From contig DASRJW010000136.1 of the NCBI GenBank assembly GCA_035649275.1, forward strand, positions 1 through 55,998: a DNA stretch of 55,998 nucleotides, given 5' to 3'. Positions 27,137 to 35,184 of the stretch are shown piece after piece. Source of the DNA: Candidatus Krumholzibacteriia bacterium (lineage in GTDB: Bacteria > Krumholzibacteriota > Krumholzibacteriia > G020349025). Within the stretch, counting starts at the first letter, position 1; every line of letters begins with the position of its first letter. Below the pieces are notes generated by a model. It was not told where the DNA came from. It made no database searches and saw only the letters and a list, made by a program, of their open reading frames with translations. A program made the translations under genes and the position numbers.

Positions 27137-28300
27137 TCAACGCTGGGTGGATCGCTCCAAGGCGGCGAAGACGCCGAGGAGGAAATAGAAGGCGATCGTC
27201 ACCTCCACGTCGCCGAAGTTCCATTCGAAGAGCCCCATGGTCTGGAAGGCCCAGAAGCTGCCCCAGCCCCCGAGAGCCAGAGCGCGGAGCTCCGGTGTGG
27301 CGGCGGCGTGGGCGGCGTGCACGATCCGGCCGCCCTGCAGCATGAGCCAGCCGAAGGCGAGGATTCCCAGCGTCCCCATGGTGGCCAACACGTGCACCCA
27401 GTTGTTGTGCAGATGCCCATAGACGCGTTCGACACCGGGGGGAGCGTAGGTGCGATAGAGGGGCTGCAGGTCCCCGAGGCCGACCCCGGTCACAGGCCGG
27501 TCGCGCCACATGGCGAGGCCGGTCTGCCACATCTGCAATCGGTCGGAGTTGGAGGTGTAGGTGGGATCGAAGCTGGTGCGCAGGCGCTCCCGGTACGCCG
27601 GCGGCAGGAGGAAATAGCTCGCCAGCATGAGCCCGGGGACGAGGTAGAGCCAGCGCGGCCGGGTGCGAGCGAGCATGGCGACGACGGCGACCGGGAGTGA
27701 CAGCCAAGCACCTCGGGTCAAGGTGAGCACCAGGGCCAGGGTGAGAGCCGCGGTGGCGAGAGCGTAGAGGCGGCGATGGGGCCCGCGAGCGGCAACGGCA
27801 ACTGCCATGGGCCAGGCGAGAACGAGCAGGCCGGAGAGGGTCATGTAATGCGTCGTCGACCGCAGTCGATCCCCCATGGGGTGGTGTTGCAGGAGGAAGA
27901 GCGTCGAAGCCAGGGCAGCGGTGAGCGCCACCGCACCGACGTAGAGTCGCAGCGCGGTCCTTGCCCGCTGCGGCGGCACGAGGGTGCAGGCAACGAGGTG
28001 CACGATGGGGATGAGCAGGAGCTTCTTGAGCGGCACCGGGTCGGAGGTGGGCGGGAGAGCGAAGAGAGCCGCGAGGCAGGCGGCGACGGCGAAGGCGAGG
28101 AAAGCGTAGTCCGCCCGGGTACGCACCACAGGCCAGCGGCGCCAGCAACCGCCGAGGAGCAGGGCGAGGGCGGCGGCGAGACCGGCGGCGATGTGCGCCC
28201 CGGCCACGGTCCACGAGACGGTCAAGGGAATGGCGTAGAGGCTGGCGGCGAGTCCCGCCTCCGTGCGCTCGCGCCAACGCGACACCGGGGCGGCGTTCAT
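27137..28300 (-). CDS. O-antigen ligase/polymerase-like membrane protein (Wzy_C family)
   Basis: 387 residues with ~10-12 hydrophobic helices. The family signature is the periplasmic loop with GVGLGDLQPLYRTYAPP followed by HLHNNWVHVLATMGTLGILAFG, matching the RxxxxG/HNxxL pattern of WaaL/Wzy proteins that join or polymerise lipid-linked glycans on the outer face of the inner membrane. The ATG overlaps the TGA of the carboxypeptidase gene (28297-28300), so translation is coupled. Ligase versus polymerase cannot be decided. No other polysaccharide gene is adjacent, though a GT-C transferase lies at 20914 and GT4/acyltransferase genes at 43851-45877. Confidence 0.85.
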   Translation of the reverse strand: MNAAPVSRWRERTEAGLAASLYAIPLTVSWTVAGAHIAAGLAAALALLLGGCWRRWPVVRTRADYAFLAFAVAACLAALFALPPTSDPVPLKKLLLIPIVHLVACTLVPPQRARTALRLYVGAVALTAALASTLFLLQHHPMGDRLRSTTHYMTLSGLLVLAWPMAVAVAARGPHRRLYALATAALTLALVLTLTRGAWLSLPVAVVAMLARTRPRWLYLVPGLMLASYFLLPPAYRERLRTSFDPTYTSNSDRLQMWQTGLAMWRDRPVTGVGLGDLQPLYRTYAPPGVERVYGHLHNNWVHVLATMGTLGILAFGWLMLQGGRIVHAAHAAATPELRALALGGWGSFWAFQTMGLFEWNFGDVEVTIAFYFLLGVFAALERSTQR

Positions 28301-30618
28301 TCGAGGAGCAAGAGCTTCCGCGTCTGCACCGTCTCGTCGTCCACCAGCAAGCGGGCGAAGTAGACGCCCGAGCGGAGCCGGGTGCCGCTCGTCCCCGTCC
28401 CGTCCCAGGTGGCGCGGTGCTGGCCGGGAGGGAGCGAACTCTGCACCAGCGTCGCCACCCTCCGGCCCGCGGCGTCGAAGACAGCGAGCTCGACCCGCCG
28501 CTGTCCTTGGCCCGTGCCACCCACGGTGTAGAGCAACGTGGTGAAGGGATTGAACGGATTCGGAACGTTCTGCTGCAGTCTGGTCACGAAGGCCGGCGTC
28601 GAAACCACATCGCTCGGGTTCGTGACCTGGACGGCGAAGCTCAGGCTCCAGCGCGCGATGTCGCCGTCGGCGTCGGTGCCGCGGACGCGGTAGAGCCAGC
28701 TGCCGAGCGCCGCAGGCACGAAGGCATGGCTTGGTGACGAGATGCCGGTCGCCAGGGTGCTGTGGATGCCGAAGGCCGGTATCGGATTCAGGACGTCGGC
28801 GTAGACGCCTTGGCCGAGGACGCCGCCGTCGGTGTCGTAGCGCAGGCGGAGCATGATTTCCTGGCCGAAATAGGCGTTCAGCGGAAAGCTCGCCAACACC
28901 CAGCTGCCGCCGCTCGTACCGGTGATGCCGTTGCCGAGGTTGGCGACGTTCGGGTCGAGGGTCGTGGTGATGTTGCCCGGGATCGGGCGCCAGACGATGC
29001 CCTGGTCCTCGCTCACCTCCACATAGGCGTAGTCGTAGTCGAGCTCGACATCGTACCAGAGCCGGCAGGTGAACGCCGGTTGCGAAGGCGTCACCAGGAA
29101 CGGTCCGGCGAGGGTGAGGGTGGAGGAAAGATTGTTGGTGTTGCCGGAAAAATAGCTCGCGCTCCCCGCGAAGGCGCGGGCGGTGCTCGTGGCGAAGCCG
29201 CCGGCGAGATCCACCCAAGGCGAAGCGCTCTCCGCCCCGAGCGTTTGGAAGCCTTGCATCTGGTAGCCCTCGAGCTCGTAGCCGGTGGCGGGATTGGGAT
29301 CGCTCGGCGCGTTGCCCGTCCAGGTGAGCACGAGCTCGCCGGCGGCGGTGCCGTGCACGGTGGTGATCGCGACGGGAGCCGGTCCGAGCACCTTCTCCGG
29401 GTTCGCGGCGCGCTCGAGGAGACGCAGGTTCATCGGCAGGAGCAGGTTGAAGTAGGGGCCGATGAAGCTCTCCGCGGGCGCGAAGCCGCCCTCCTCGAAA
29501 CTCCCCACCTCGGGGGTGAAGCCGTAGATCACCGGCTTCAGCGCCGTCTCGCCATAGGCCCAGTCGTCGCTGCCGCCGTTGGTGCGATAGATGGCCCCCA
29601 TGGCGGGGTTGCCCACCACGTAGCCGGTGCCGGCACCGAGCTCCTCGCCGAGACGCAGGTAGATCTCGTGGTCCAGGGTGTAGTCGAGCGCGTAGCCCCA
29701 GGGGTAGAGCAGGAGATCGCTGTAGCTGTGGTAGCTGAGCCAGACCTTGAAGTGGCGGCTGGCGCAGAAATCGCGCACCGCCCGGGTCTCGGGCTCGGAG
29801 AAGGGGGAAGGACCGCGGTAGATCGCGCTCGACGTCGTTGCCGACGAGCCGACGTTGTCATAGCCCCAGAGGTACCCATAGTTGCGGTTGATGTCGACGC
29901 CGAAGGTGCCGTCGCCGTTGTTGCGCCGGTTCTTCCGCCACCAGGTCCCGGAATCGGGATTGCCGTGGTTGTTCTGCACGTAGACGTAGCCGTCGGGGTT
30001 GACGATGGGGACGATCCAGATCTCGCGCTCGTTGACCAGCTGCGTCACCTGGGGATTGGTGCCGTAGTTCGCCAGCAGGTATTCGGCGAACTGGAGCGGC
30101 ATCTCCACGCTCATGAGCTCCCGCGCATGGTGGCAACCCATGAGCAGCACCTCCGGCTCGTCCTCGTCGGTGCCGACGGCATCGGAGATCTTGAGGGCGT
30201 AGAGGGAGCGGAGCTCGTGGGACTGGCCGATGGAGGTGAGCGACGCCAGCGTCGGATGGACGGCGACGAGATTCTGCATCACCGTCGTCGCCTCGGCGTA
30301 GGTGCGATAGGCCCCGAGGTTGGCGTCGAGCGCGGCGATCGTGGCCTTGGCTCCGGGCTCTCGCAGCACCACGACCTGGCCAGTGAGACGCTGGAGGAAG
30401 TCCACCTGCGCCGCCGTGGCGCTCAACTGTAGCGTCCCCCGCCGCGTGAGGGCGAGGACGTCGATGCCCTGCTCGAGGATCGCCTGCAGCTGCCGTTCCC
30501 CCTTGGCTGGAACCTCGTAGACGCCGCGCGCCACAGGCTCGGGCTCGGTAGCCGGGAACGCCGGTGCGCCGAGGAGAAGGAGGCAGGCAGCGAGGTATAG
30601 CAGGGAACGGCGGGGCAT
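28297..30618 (-). CDS. Secreted M14 zinc carboxypeptidase with C-terminal FlgD-like sorting module
   Basis: 773 residues. A signal peptide (residues 1-23) precedes a propeptide-like segment and the M14 catalytic domain: zinc ligands His164 and Glu167 in HHARE, substrate Arg245 in DINRNYGY, and third ligand His297 in LSYHSYSD, then EVGSFEEGGFAPAE with the likely general-base Glu. A beta-sandwich (about 480-680) resembling immune-inhibitor-A/MAM-like modules follows. The last ~85 residues begin NVPNPFNPFTT and run to GVYFARLLVDD, the FlgD-like Ig module used in FCB-group secreted proteins. AGGAGGAC lies 4 nt before the ATG. It overlaps the downstream ligase gene by 4 nt. Probable role: extracellular peptide breakdown. 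Confidence 0.92.
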   Translation of the reverse strand: MPRRSLLYLAACLLLLGAPAFPATEPEPVARGVYEVPAKGERQLQAILEQGIDVLALTRRGTLQLSATAAQVDFLQRLTGQVVVLREPGAKATIAALDANLGAYRTYAEATTVMQNLVAVHPTLASLTSIGQSHELRSLYALKISDAVGTDEDEPEVLLMGCHHARELMSVEMPLQFAEYLLANYGTNPQVTQLVNEREIWIVPIVNPDGYVYVQNNHGNPDSGTWWRKNRRNNGDGTFGVDINRNYGYLWGYDNVGSSATTSSAIYRGPSPFSEPETRAVRDFCASRHFKVWLSYHSYSDLLLYPWGYALDYTLDHEIYLRLGEELGAGTGYVVGNPAMGAIYRTNGGSDDWAYGETALKPVIYGFTPEVGSFEEGGFAPAESFIGPYFNLLLPMNLRLLERAANPEKVLGPAPVAITTVHGTAAGELVLTWTGNAPSDPNPATGYELEGYQMQGFQTLGAESASPWVDLAGGFATSTARAFAGSASYFSGNTNNLSSTLTLAGPFLVTPSQPAFTCRLWYDVELDYDYAYVEVSEDQGIVWRPIPGNITTTLDPNVANLGNGITGTSGGSWVLASFPLNAYFGQEIMLRLRYDTDGGVLGQGVYADVLNPIPAFGIHSTLATGISSPSHAFVPAALGSWLYRVRGTDADGDIARWSLSFAVQVTNPSDVVSTPAFVTRLQQNVPNPFNPFTTLLYTVGGTGQGQRRVELAVFDAAGRRVATLVQSSLPPGQHRATWDGTGTSGTRLRSGVYFARLLVDDETVQTRKLLLLE

Positions 30619-30689
30619 CGGGTCCTCCTGGGAACGGGGCAGGGGGTCCATGCATTCTAGTGCGAGCGCCGCTGGGGCGCCAATCACCT

Positions 30690-31391
30690 TCAGCGGCCCG
30701 CAGCAGCGGTGGTTTCGTGCACGAACTGCGCCGCCGCATCGAGCCAGGCCTCGCTGCCGTCGGGGGGAGCGCGACGGTGGGTGGCGAGAGAGTGATCGCC
30801 GCCTTCGACGAGATGCAGCCGGGCGCGGGGCAACGCCGCCACGGTTTCCTGCAGCAGATCCAGTCGAGCCAGCGTGTCGCGGCTGCCGGAAACGAAGAGC
30901 TGGGGCACGGGAACCGCGGCGAGGTGGTCGCGGCGCAGCGACTGCGGCTTGCCAGGAGGATGCAGGGGATAGCCGAAGTAGAGCGCCGCCTGCACTGCGG
31001 CAGCCTCGCCGCTCGCGAGCAGCATGGACCACATCCGTCCGCCCATGGATTTGCCGCCGACGGCGAGGCTCGCCGGTGGGGCCGAGCCCGCGAGCCAGGA
31101 GCGCGCCAGCTGCAAGACCGCGCCGCAGGCGGCGAGGAGAACCGGGGCCGGATCCGGCGCGGCGCGGCGCCCGGTGCCGCGGGTCATGTAGGGGAAATCG
31201 AAACGCAGCACCGCGATGCCGCGCTGATCGAGGCCGGCGCTCAAGGCTCGCATGAAGGCGCTGGCGGACGGTGCGCCGGCACCGTGCGCGGCGAGGAACA
31301 GCGGTCGGCGGTGCAGCGCGCCTTCTCGCCACCAGCGCACGAGGCCGTAGGGGAGGGCGATCTCGCCGCTCGTAGGGACGACCTCAGGCAC
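30690..31391 (-). CDS. Alpha/beta hydrolase (KANL3/Tex30-like)
   Basis: 233 residues. The strand-loop LAAHGAGAPSASAFM supplies the oxyanion region, GGKSMGGRMW is the nucleophile elbow with Ser, LFVSGSRDTLA the acid turn, and EGGDHSL the His, so the triad looks complete. This arrangement is typical of the small hydrolases related to human TEX30/KANSL3. I take the GTG at 31391, within an 8-nt overlap with the preceding small membrane-protein gene; a TTG at 31406 is also open. It is the third gene of a coupled minus-strand set. The substrate is unknown. Confidence 0.8.
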   Translation of the reverse strand: MPEVVPTSGEIALPYGLVRWWREGALHRRPLFLAAHGAGAPSASAFMRALSAGLDQRGIAVLRFDFPYMTRGTGRRAAPDPAPVLLAACGAVLQLARSWLAGSAPPASLAVGGKSMGGRMWSMLLASGEAAAVQAALYFGYPLHPPGKPQSLRRDHLAAVPVPQLFVSGSRDTLARLDLLQETVAALPRARLHLVEGGDHSLATHRRAPPDGSEAWLDAAAQFVHETTAAAGR

Positions 31392-31587
31392 CGGGCCGGC
31401 CCCCAACGCTGCCGGTGAGGAAGAGAACTCCTAGAACGACGACGAGGATGGCGCCGAGGAGCATCGACATCTGCACCGTCTTCCGCTTCTTCTCCGGCAG
31501 GCGCGGCCCGACGACGACGAGGGCGAGGACGATATCGAGGGCTCCCGTGGCCACGAGAACGACGCCGACGAGAAGGCTCGAGCTCAC
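31384..31587 (-). CDS. Small two-helix membrane protein
   Basis: 67 residues: a first hydrophobic helix (LLVGVVLVATGALDIVLALVVV), a short basic loop (PEKKRKT) and a second helix (MLLGAILVVVLGVLFLTG). AGGAGG lies 4 nt before the GTG, and the GTGA at 31584-31587 overlaps the stop of the upstream membrane-protein gene, so expression is coupled. No family is recognised. The basic loop suggests both ends face out. Confidence 0.7.
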   Translation of the reverse strand: MSSSLLVGVVLVATGALDIVLALVVVGPRLPEKKRKTVQMSMLLGAILVVVLGVLFLTGSVGGRPGA

Positions 31588-31970
31588 GAGTCCTCCTGCT
31601 TCTTCTTGTCGTTCAGAACGCGCTGCAGCAGCCAGGAGACGATGGTGATCAGGATGGAGCCGAAGAGGGCGGTGAGCCAGCCGTCGACATGGAATGGGTA
31701 TCCCAATCGCTGCGAGAGATTGCTGGCGAGGAGCAGCACGGCGGCGTTGATGACGAAGAGAAAGAGCCCCAAGCTGAGAAGCACGAGGGGACAGCTGAGC
31801 AGCACGAGCACGGGCTTCACGATCAGGTTCAACACGCCGAGGAGCCCGCCACCGACGAGGGCGGTCACCACGCCGGGAGTGCCACTGCCGACATCGATGC
31901 CGGGCAGGAACCAGGCGACCAGGATGATCGCCACGGCCGAGACGAGCCAGCGCAGCAGCAACCTCTGCAT
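31584..31970 (-). CDS. Phage-holin-family-4-like (PF04020-type) membrane protein
   Basis: 128 residues with four hydrophobic segments. The pattern WLVSAVAIILVAWFLPGIDV, then ALVGGGLLGVLNLIVKPVLVLL, then LFLFVINAAVLLLASNL and a C-terminal amphipathic helix ending KKKQ is characteristic of the YvlD/holin-like family (membrane proteins of unknown biochemical role, some linked to envelope stress). AGGAGAT precedes the ATG by 4 nt. It is the first gene of the minus-strand set 31970 to 28297. The name holin is historical; no prophage genes are near. Confidence 0.8.
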   Translation of the reverse strand: MQRLLLRWLVSAVAIILVAWFLPGIDVGSGTPGVVTALVGGGLLGVLNLIVKPVLVLLSCPLVLLSLGLFLFVINAAVLLLASNLSQRLGYPFHVDGWLTALFGSILITIVSWLLQRVLNDKKKQEDS

Positions 31971-32145
31971 CGCGATCTCCTCTCTCTTGCATGACGCGGG
32001 CCCTTGGAGACCCGGGCCTCCAGGGCATGGTGCGGAGAGAGTCGAGCGAATGCAAGCGCTGCTTCGTGCCCGCCAGCGCGCACCTGTGTCCCTGGGGTAG
32101 GATGGCGGCGTCGGCGGGGTGAAGCCCTCCGACACGGAGGCGGAC

Positions 32146-32874
32146 GTGAGCCGATGCATGGACCCGCAGCTCGGTGTCAAGGTTCTGAGCTACGATCTCC
32201 TCGTCGGCGAAGAGAAAGTGGAGGTGGAGCAGCACCTGCGGGTGTGCTCCGCCTGCCGGGATCTGGCAGAGCAGACCTTTGGCAATGCCGGAGCGCTCCG
32301 CGAGCTCGAGTGGCGGGCGTTCCGCCTGAGCCAGCGGCAGGTGGTGCCCTGGCATGCCTGGTTGGCCCGGCGCCTCCTCTCTCTCTGGCTGCCGTTTCTC
32401 CTCGTCCTCCTCGGCGTGGGAGTGCTGGTGGTGACGCTGGCGCGCCGTGCGCCGGAGCCACCACAAGTGCGTCTCGTGCGTCTGGCGGCGTTGCGGAGCG
32501 GCACGCTGGATTCCCTGGCGACCGTGCCGGTGCCGCGTCTCTCTTCCGCTCTCACCTCCCTCGTGCTCGAGCCCGACCGTGACGCCATCGCTTTGGTGTA
32601 CGAAGCCGGCGCTGGCAAGCTGCGCCGTTTGATTCCCGGCGGCAGCGCCGCGATCCCGGTGCTGCAGGCCGGATCGGTGCACGAGCTGGCGCTGCCAGAG
32701 CTCGAGACGCAGGGCGCCGCCCTCCTCCTCGTCTTGGCGCCGAGCGAAGCACCGCGACAAACGGCGGATTGGGACCGGGCGGTGCTCCAACGCGTCGGAC
32801 CGGGAGGCGAGGGCGAAGCCGCTGGCAGCGGTTGGCCCGGCAGTGTCACACCGACTCTGCGCTGGCTGCGTTGA
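32146..32874 (+). CDS. Anti-sigma-factor-like zinc-finger membrane protein
   Basis: 242 residues. The N-terminal zinc-binding anti-sigma module shows H30-x3-C34-x2-C37 (EEKVEVEQHLRVCSACRDL). One transmembrane helix follows near residues 75-98 (LLSLWLPFLLVLLGVGVLVV), then a ~140-residue extracytoplasmic domain. This is the layout of RsiW/ChrR-type anti-sigma factors, but no ECF sigma gene is adjacent, so its partner may be elsewhere or it may be a stand-alone sensor. The GTG at 32146 has GGAGG 6 nt upstream; a GTG at 32119 is also in frame. The small coiled-coil membrane protein gene follows 18 nt later. Confidence 0.75.
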   Translation: MSRCMDPQLGVKVLSYDLLVGEEKVEVEQHLRVCSACRDLAEQTFGNAGALRELEWRAFRLSQRQVVPWHAWLARRLLSLWLPFLLVLLGVGVLVVTLARRAPEPPQVRLVRLAALRSGTLDSLATVPVPRLSSALTSLVLEPDRDAIALVYEAGAGKLRRLIPGGSAAIPVLQAGSVHELALPELETQGAALLLVLAPSEAPRQTADWDRAVLQRVGPGGEGEAAGSGWPGSVTPTLRWLR

Positions 32875-32892
32875 GGAGCGAAGGGAGCTCTC

Positions 32893-33288
32893 GTGCTCGC
32901 CGTGATCACCTGGGACCAGACGCTCTTGTCGCTGCTGCTGGCCGCGGCTCTCGCGTTTCTCGCCTACGGGCGCGCGGCGCGTGTGCTGCGCTTGCAGGAA
33001 CAGCGGCGACGCTTGCAGGAGCAGCGCGACGCGCTGCAGCATGTGCTCCTCGGCCTGGAAGGACCCGTGGCCGCTTATCTCGCCGCTGAGGCGGAGGAGG
33101 AGTATCCGCAACGGGAGATGGTGGAGTTGGAGCGCCGGGCTTTGCAGGCGCAGATCCATTGGCTGGGCGATCTCGGGTTGCAGAAGGCGCTGCGCGACAT
33201 CTGCTACCCGCAACGACACTCCGAAGCGGTGGCATCCATCCGGTCCGCCCTGGAGCGGTTGGAGCGCGACATCGCCGCGCTGGGGTAG
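32893..33288 (+). CDS. Small membrane-anchored coiled-coil protein
   Basis: 131 residues. An N-terminal transmembrane helix (LLSLLLAAALAFLAYG) is followed by a long heptad-like Leu/Gln/Arg helix (VLRLQEQRRRLQEQRDALQH) and further helical segments. No family is recognised. It directly follows the anti-sigma-like gene and is probably co-transcribed. The GTG start has GAAGGGAG upstream. A scaffold or partner of the neighbouring membrane protein is possible but unproven. Confidence 0.6.
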   Translation: MLAVITWDQTLLSLLLAAALAFLAYGRAARVLRLQEQRRRLQEQRDALQHVLLGLEGPVAAYLAAEAEEEYPQREMVELERRALQAQIHWLGDLGLQKALRDICYPQRHSEAVASIRSALERLERDIAALG

Positions 33289-33399
33289 GCGGCCGGTACA
33301 GGCGTGGCGGTGCGCGGTGGGGCGCCATGGACCTGCACGACGCCGGCTCGCGTCGCCGGCTCGCGTGGCGCGGTCTCTGCTGGACGGCGCTCAGGTCTC

Positions 33400-33408
33400 T
33401 GCTAGAAT
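33400..33408 (+). promoter_or_regulatory. Extended -10 promoter candidate for the SnoaL-like gene
   Basis: TGcTAGAAT (33400-33408) ends 27 nt before the ATG at 33436, with TGGACG (33381-33386) as a modest -35. The same form recurs at 38095. Confidence 0.5.
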
Positions 33409-33435
33409 GCGGCCCGCTCCTGCCGTGGGAGGTTC

Positions 33436-33849
33436 ATGCACAGCGAGGCGGAACGAGTTCGTGTGGTGAACCAGCGCTTCTACGAAGCGCTGTCGGCGCA
33501 GAATCTGTTGCGTCTGGAGCAGCTCTGGGCGCACTCACCCCAGGTCCGCTGCTCGCACCCAGGGGAGACGATGCTCTCCGGCTGGGCCACCATCCGCGAA
33601 AGCTGGCGCGCAGTCTTCACCCGCTCCATCGCCTTCACCATCGAACCGTTGCTGGCGGAGGTGAATATCCACGGCCCCATCGCCGTGGTCACCTGCCAGG
33701 AACGCATCTCTTCCTTCACGCTCGACGGCTCGAGGGTCGCCACCACGCTGGCGACGAACATCTTCCAGAAGCAGCGCGGTCGCTGGCTCCTGATCCATCG
33801 GCATGCCTCGCCGGTGGCCGCCCCCGGCAGCGACCCCCCGACGTCCTGA
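33436..33849 (+). CDS. SnoaL-like / nuclear transport factor 2 family protein
   Basis: 137 residues, the size of a single cone-shaped NTF2-like domain. The pattern VVNQRFYEALSAQNLLRLEQLWAH, then HPGETMLSGWATIRESW and finally QKQRGRWLLIHRHASP is typical of SnoaL/DUF4440 proteins, which bind or transform small ligands; a ketosteroid-isomerase-like role cannot be confirmed. It has GGGAGG before the ATG and its own extended -10 promoter. It faces the convergent SLC13-type transporter across 45 bp. Confidence 0.85.
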   Translation: MHSEAERVRVVNQRFYEALSAQNLLRLEQLWAHSPQVRCSHPGETMLSGWATIRESWRAVFTRSIAFTIEPLLAEVNIHGPIAVVTCQERISSFTLDGSRVATTLATNIFQKQRGRWLLIHRHASPVAAPGSDPPTS

Positions 33850-33894
33850 GTCGCACCGCGCGGCCCGGCCCGCTCGGGGGCCGGCACTCCGCCC

Positions 33895-35178
33895 TCAGAG
33901 CACGAGCAGCAGCCACAAAGTCCCGATCCCGGTGCTGAGGAGCGTGATCACCACGCCGTAGCGCATGTGGTCGCGGAAGCGCAGGCGGGAGATCTCGGCG
34001 CTGGCGTCGCGCACGAGCCCGTTGGCGACGGAACTCACCAGGAAGAGATTGCCGGCGAAGGTGCTCGCCATGGCGAGGATCATCCAGCCGAGGTGAGGAT
34101 CGCTCCACTGCGGCATCCACTCGCTGGCGGCCAAGACGAAAGGAATGTTCCCGACCACGTTGCTGCCCACCAGGGTGAGCAAAGCCAGCGCCCAGCTCTG
34201 GCGCTCCGGACTTTGTCCCAGCCAGGGCCGCAAGGCCTCCAGCATGGCGCCGCTGGCGTCCCGGCTGCGCAGGGCGCCGACCACTACGAAGAGTCCGACG
34301 ACGAAGAGAAGCAGCTGCCAGTCCACCTGGCGCAAGGTGGAGCGGGGGTCGTCGCTCACGAGCAGGAGCAGAATGGCCGCCGCGCCGAGAGCACACCAGG
34401 CGACATTGAGCCCGGCGAAGAAGCCGATGAGCGCCGCCAGCAGGCAGAGGAGGCACTTGAGGAGCAAACCGCGCTCGAGCTGGGCGGCCACCGTGCGCCG
34501 CAGCTCGTGGGGCAGCTCGTCGGCGTCGTCGAAGGGCGCTTCCAGGGAGTCCGCCTGCCGGGCCCAGGCGGGCGGCACGCGGCGCTGCAGCGGGTAGAAG
34601 CGCGGCAGCAGGACGCGATTCAGCGCCAGGCAGAAGAGACCGAGGGGCGCCATACAAGCGAAGTAGCCGGAAAACGACAGCTTCCCCAGGGAGCCGGCGA
34701 TCATCGTCTGCGGATTGCCCACGATGGTCATGACGCTGCCGATGTTGGCGCTGGTGGCGAGAGCCATGAGGAAGAGGGTGCTGCCGAGCTGCAGGCGGCG
34801 GACGACGCGCACGAGCAGCGGGGCCATCAGGAAGCAGACGGCGTCGTTGACCAGGAAGGCGGAAAGCAGCCCGGTGGAGAACACCAGCACGGTCAACAAG
34901 CGCTGCGGCGTCCGCGCCAGGCGCAACGCCATGGCGGCGCCCCATTCGAAGAAGCCGGCCTGATCCAGGTGCGCTGCCAGCAGCATCATCGCCAGCAACA
35001 GGATCAGCGTATCGCCGTCGATGCTGGCGTAGGCCTGCTCGGGCGCCAGGATGCCGGCGAGGACGCAGGCGGCGGCGCCGGCGGTGGTCGCCGCGGCCCG
35101 GGCGATGCGGACGAGGCCGACCCGGCGCGCTGCGATCAGCGCATAGGTCAGGCTGAAGATGAGCAGCGCTCCCGCCAC
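33895..35178 (-). CDS. SLC13/ArsB-type anion or Na+/H+ permease
   Basis: 427 residues with ~11-12 transmembrane helices. Two related halves each carry the family signature: LSAFLVNDAVCFLMAPLLV with NIGSVMTIVGNPQTM in the first, and GSNVVGNIPFVLAASEW with NLFLVSSVANGLV in the second, the Asn/Asp-containing re-entrant motifs of the ion transporter superfamily (CitMHS, ArsB, NhaD). It lacks any companion arsenic genes, so a dicarboxylate or sodium substrate is as likely. The GTG start lies 7 nt after the aldehyde dehydrogenase stop, so both are probably one transcript; uptake of a metabolite processed by that enzyme is conceivable. Confidence 0.83.
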   Translation of the reverse strand: MAGALLIFSLTYALIAARRVGLVRIARAAATTAGAAACVLAGILAPEQAYASIDGDTLILLLAMMLLAAHLDQAGFFEWGAAMALRLARTPQRLLTVLVFSTGLLSAFLVNDAVCFLMAPLLVRVVRRLQLGSTLFLMALATSANIGSVMTIVGNPQTMIAGSLGKLSFSGYFACMAPLGLFCLALNRVLLPRFYPLQRRVPPAWARQADSLEAPFDDADELPHELRRTVAAQLERGLLLKCLLCLLAALIGFFAGLNVAWCALGAAAILLLLVSDDPRSTLRQVDWQLLLFVVGLFVVVGALRSRDASGAMLEALRPWLGQSPERQSWALALLTLVGSNVVGNIPFVLAASEWMPQWSDPHLGWMILAMASTFAGNLFLVSSVANGLVRDASAEISRLRFRDHMRYGVVITLLSTGIGTLWLLLVL

Positions 35179-35184
35179 GCCTCG

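Noticed and set aside
31584-31970. Reading the holin-like name as evidence of a prophage
   Set aside because: No phage structural, integrase or lysis genes are near; the family is widespread in chromosomes.
33895-35178. Calling the permease arsB
   Set aside because: No arsenic-resistance neighbours and the family covers several substrates.
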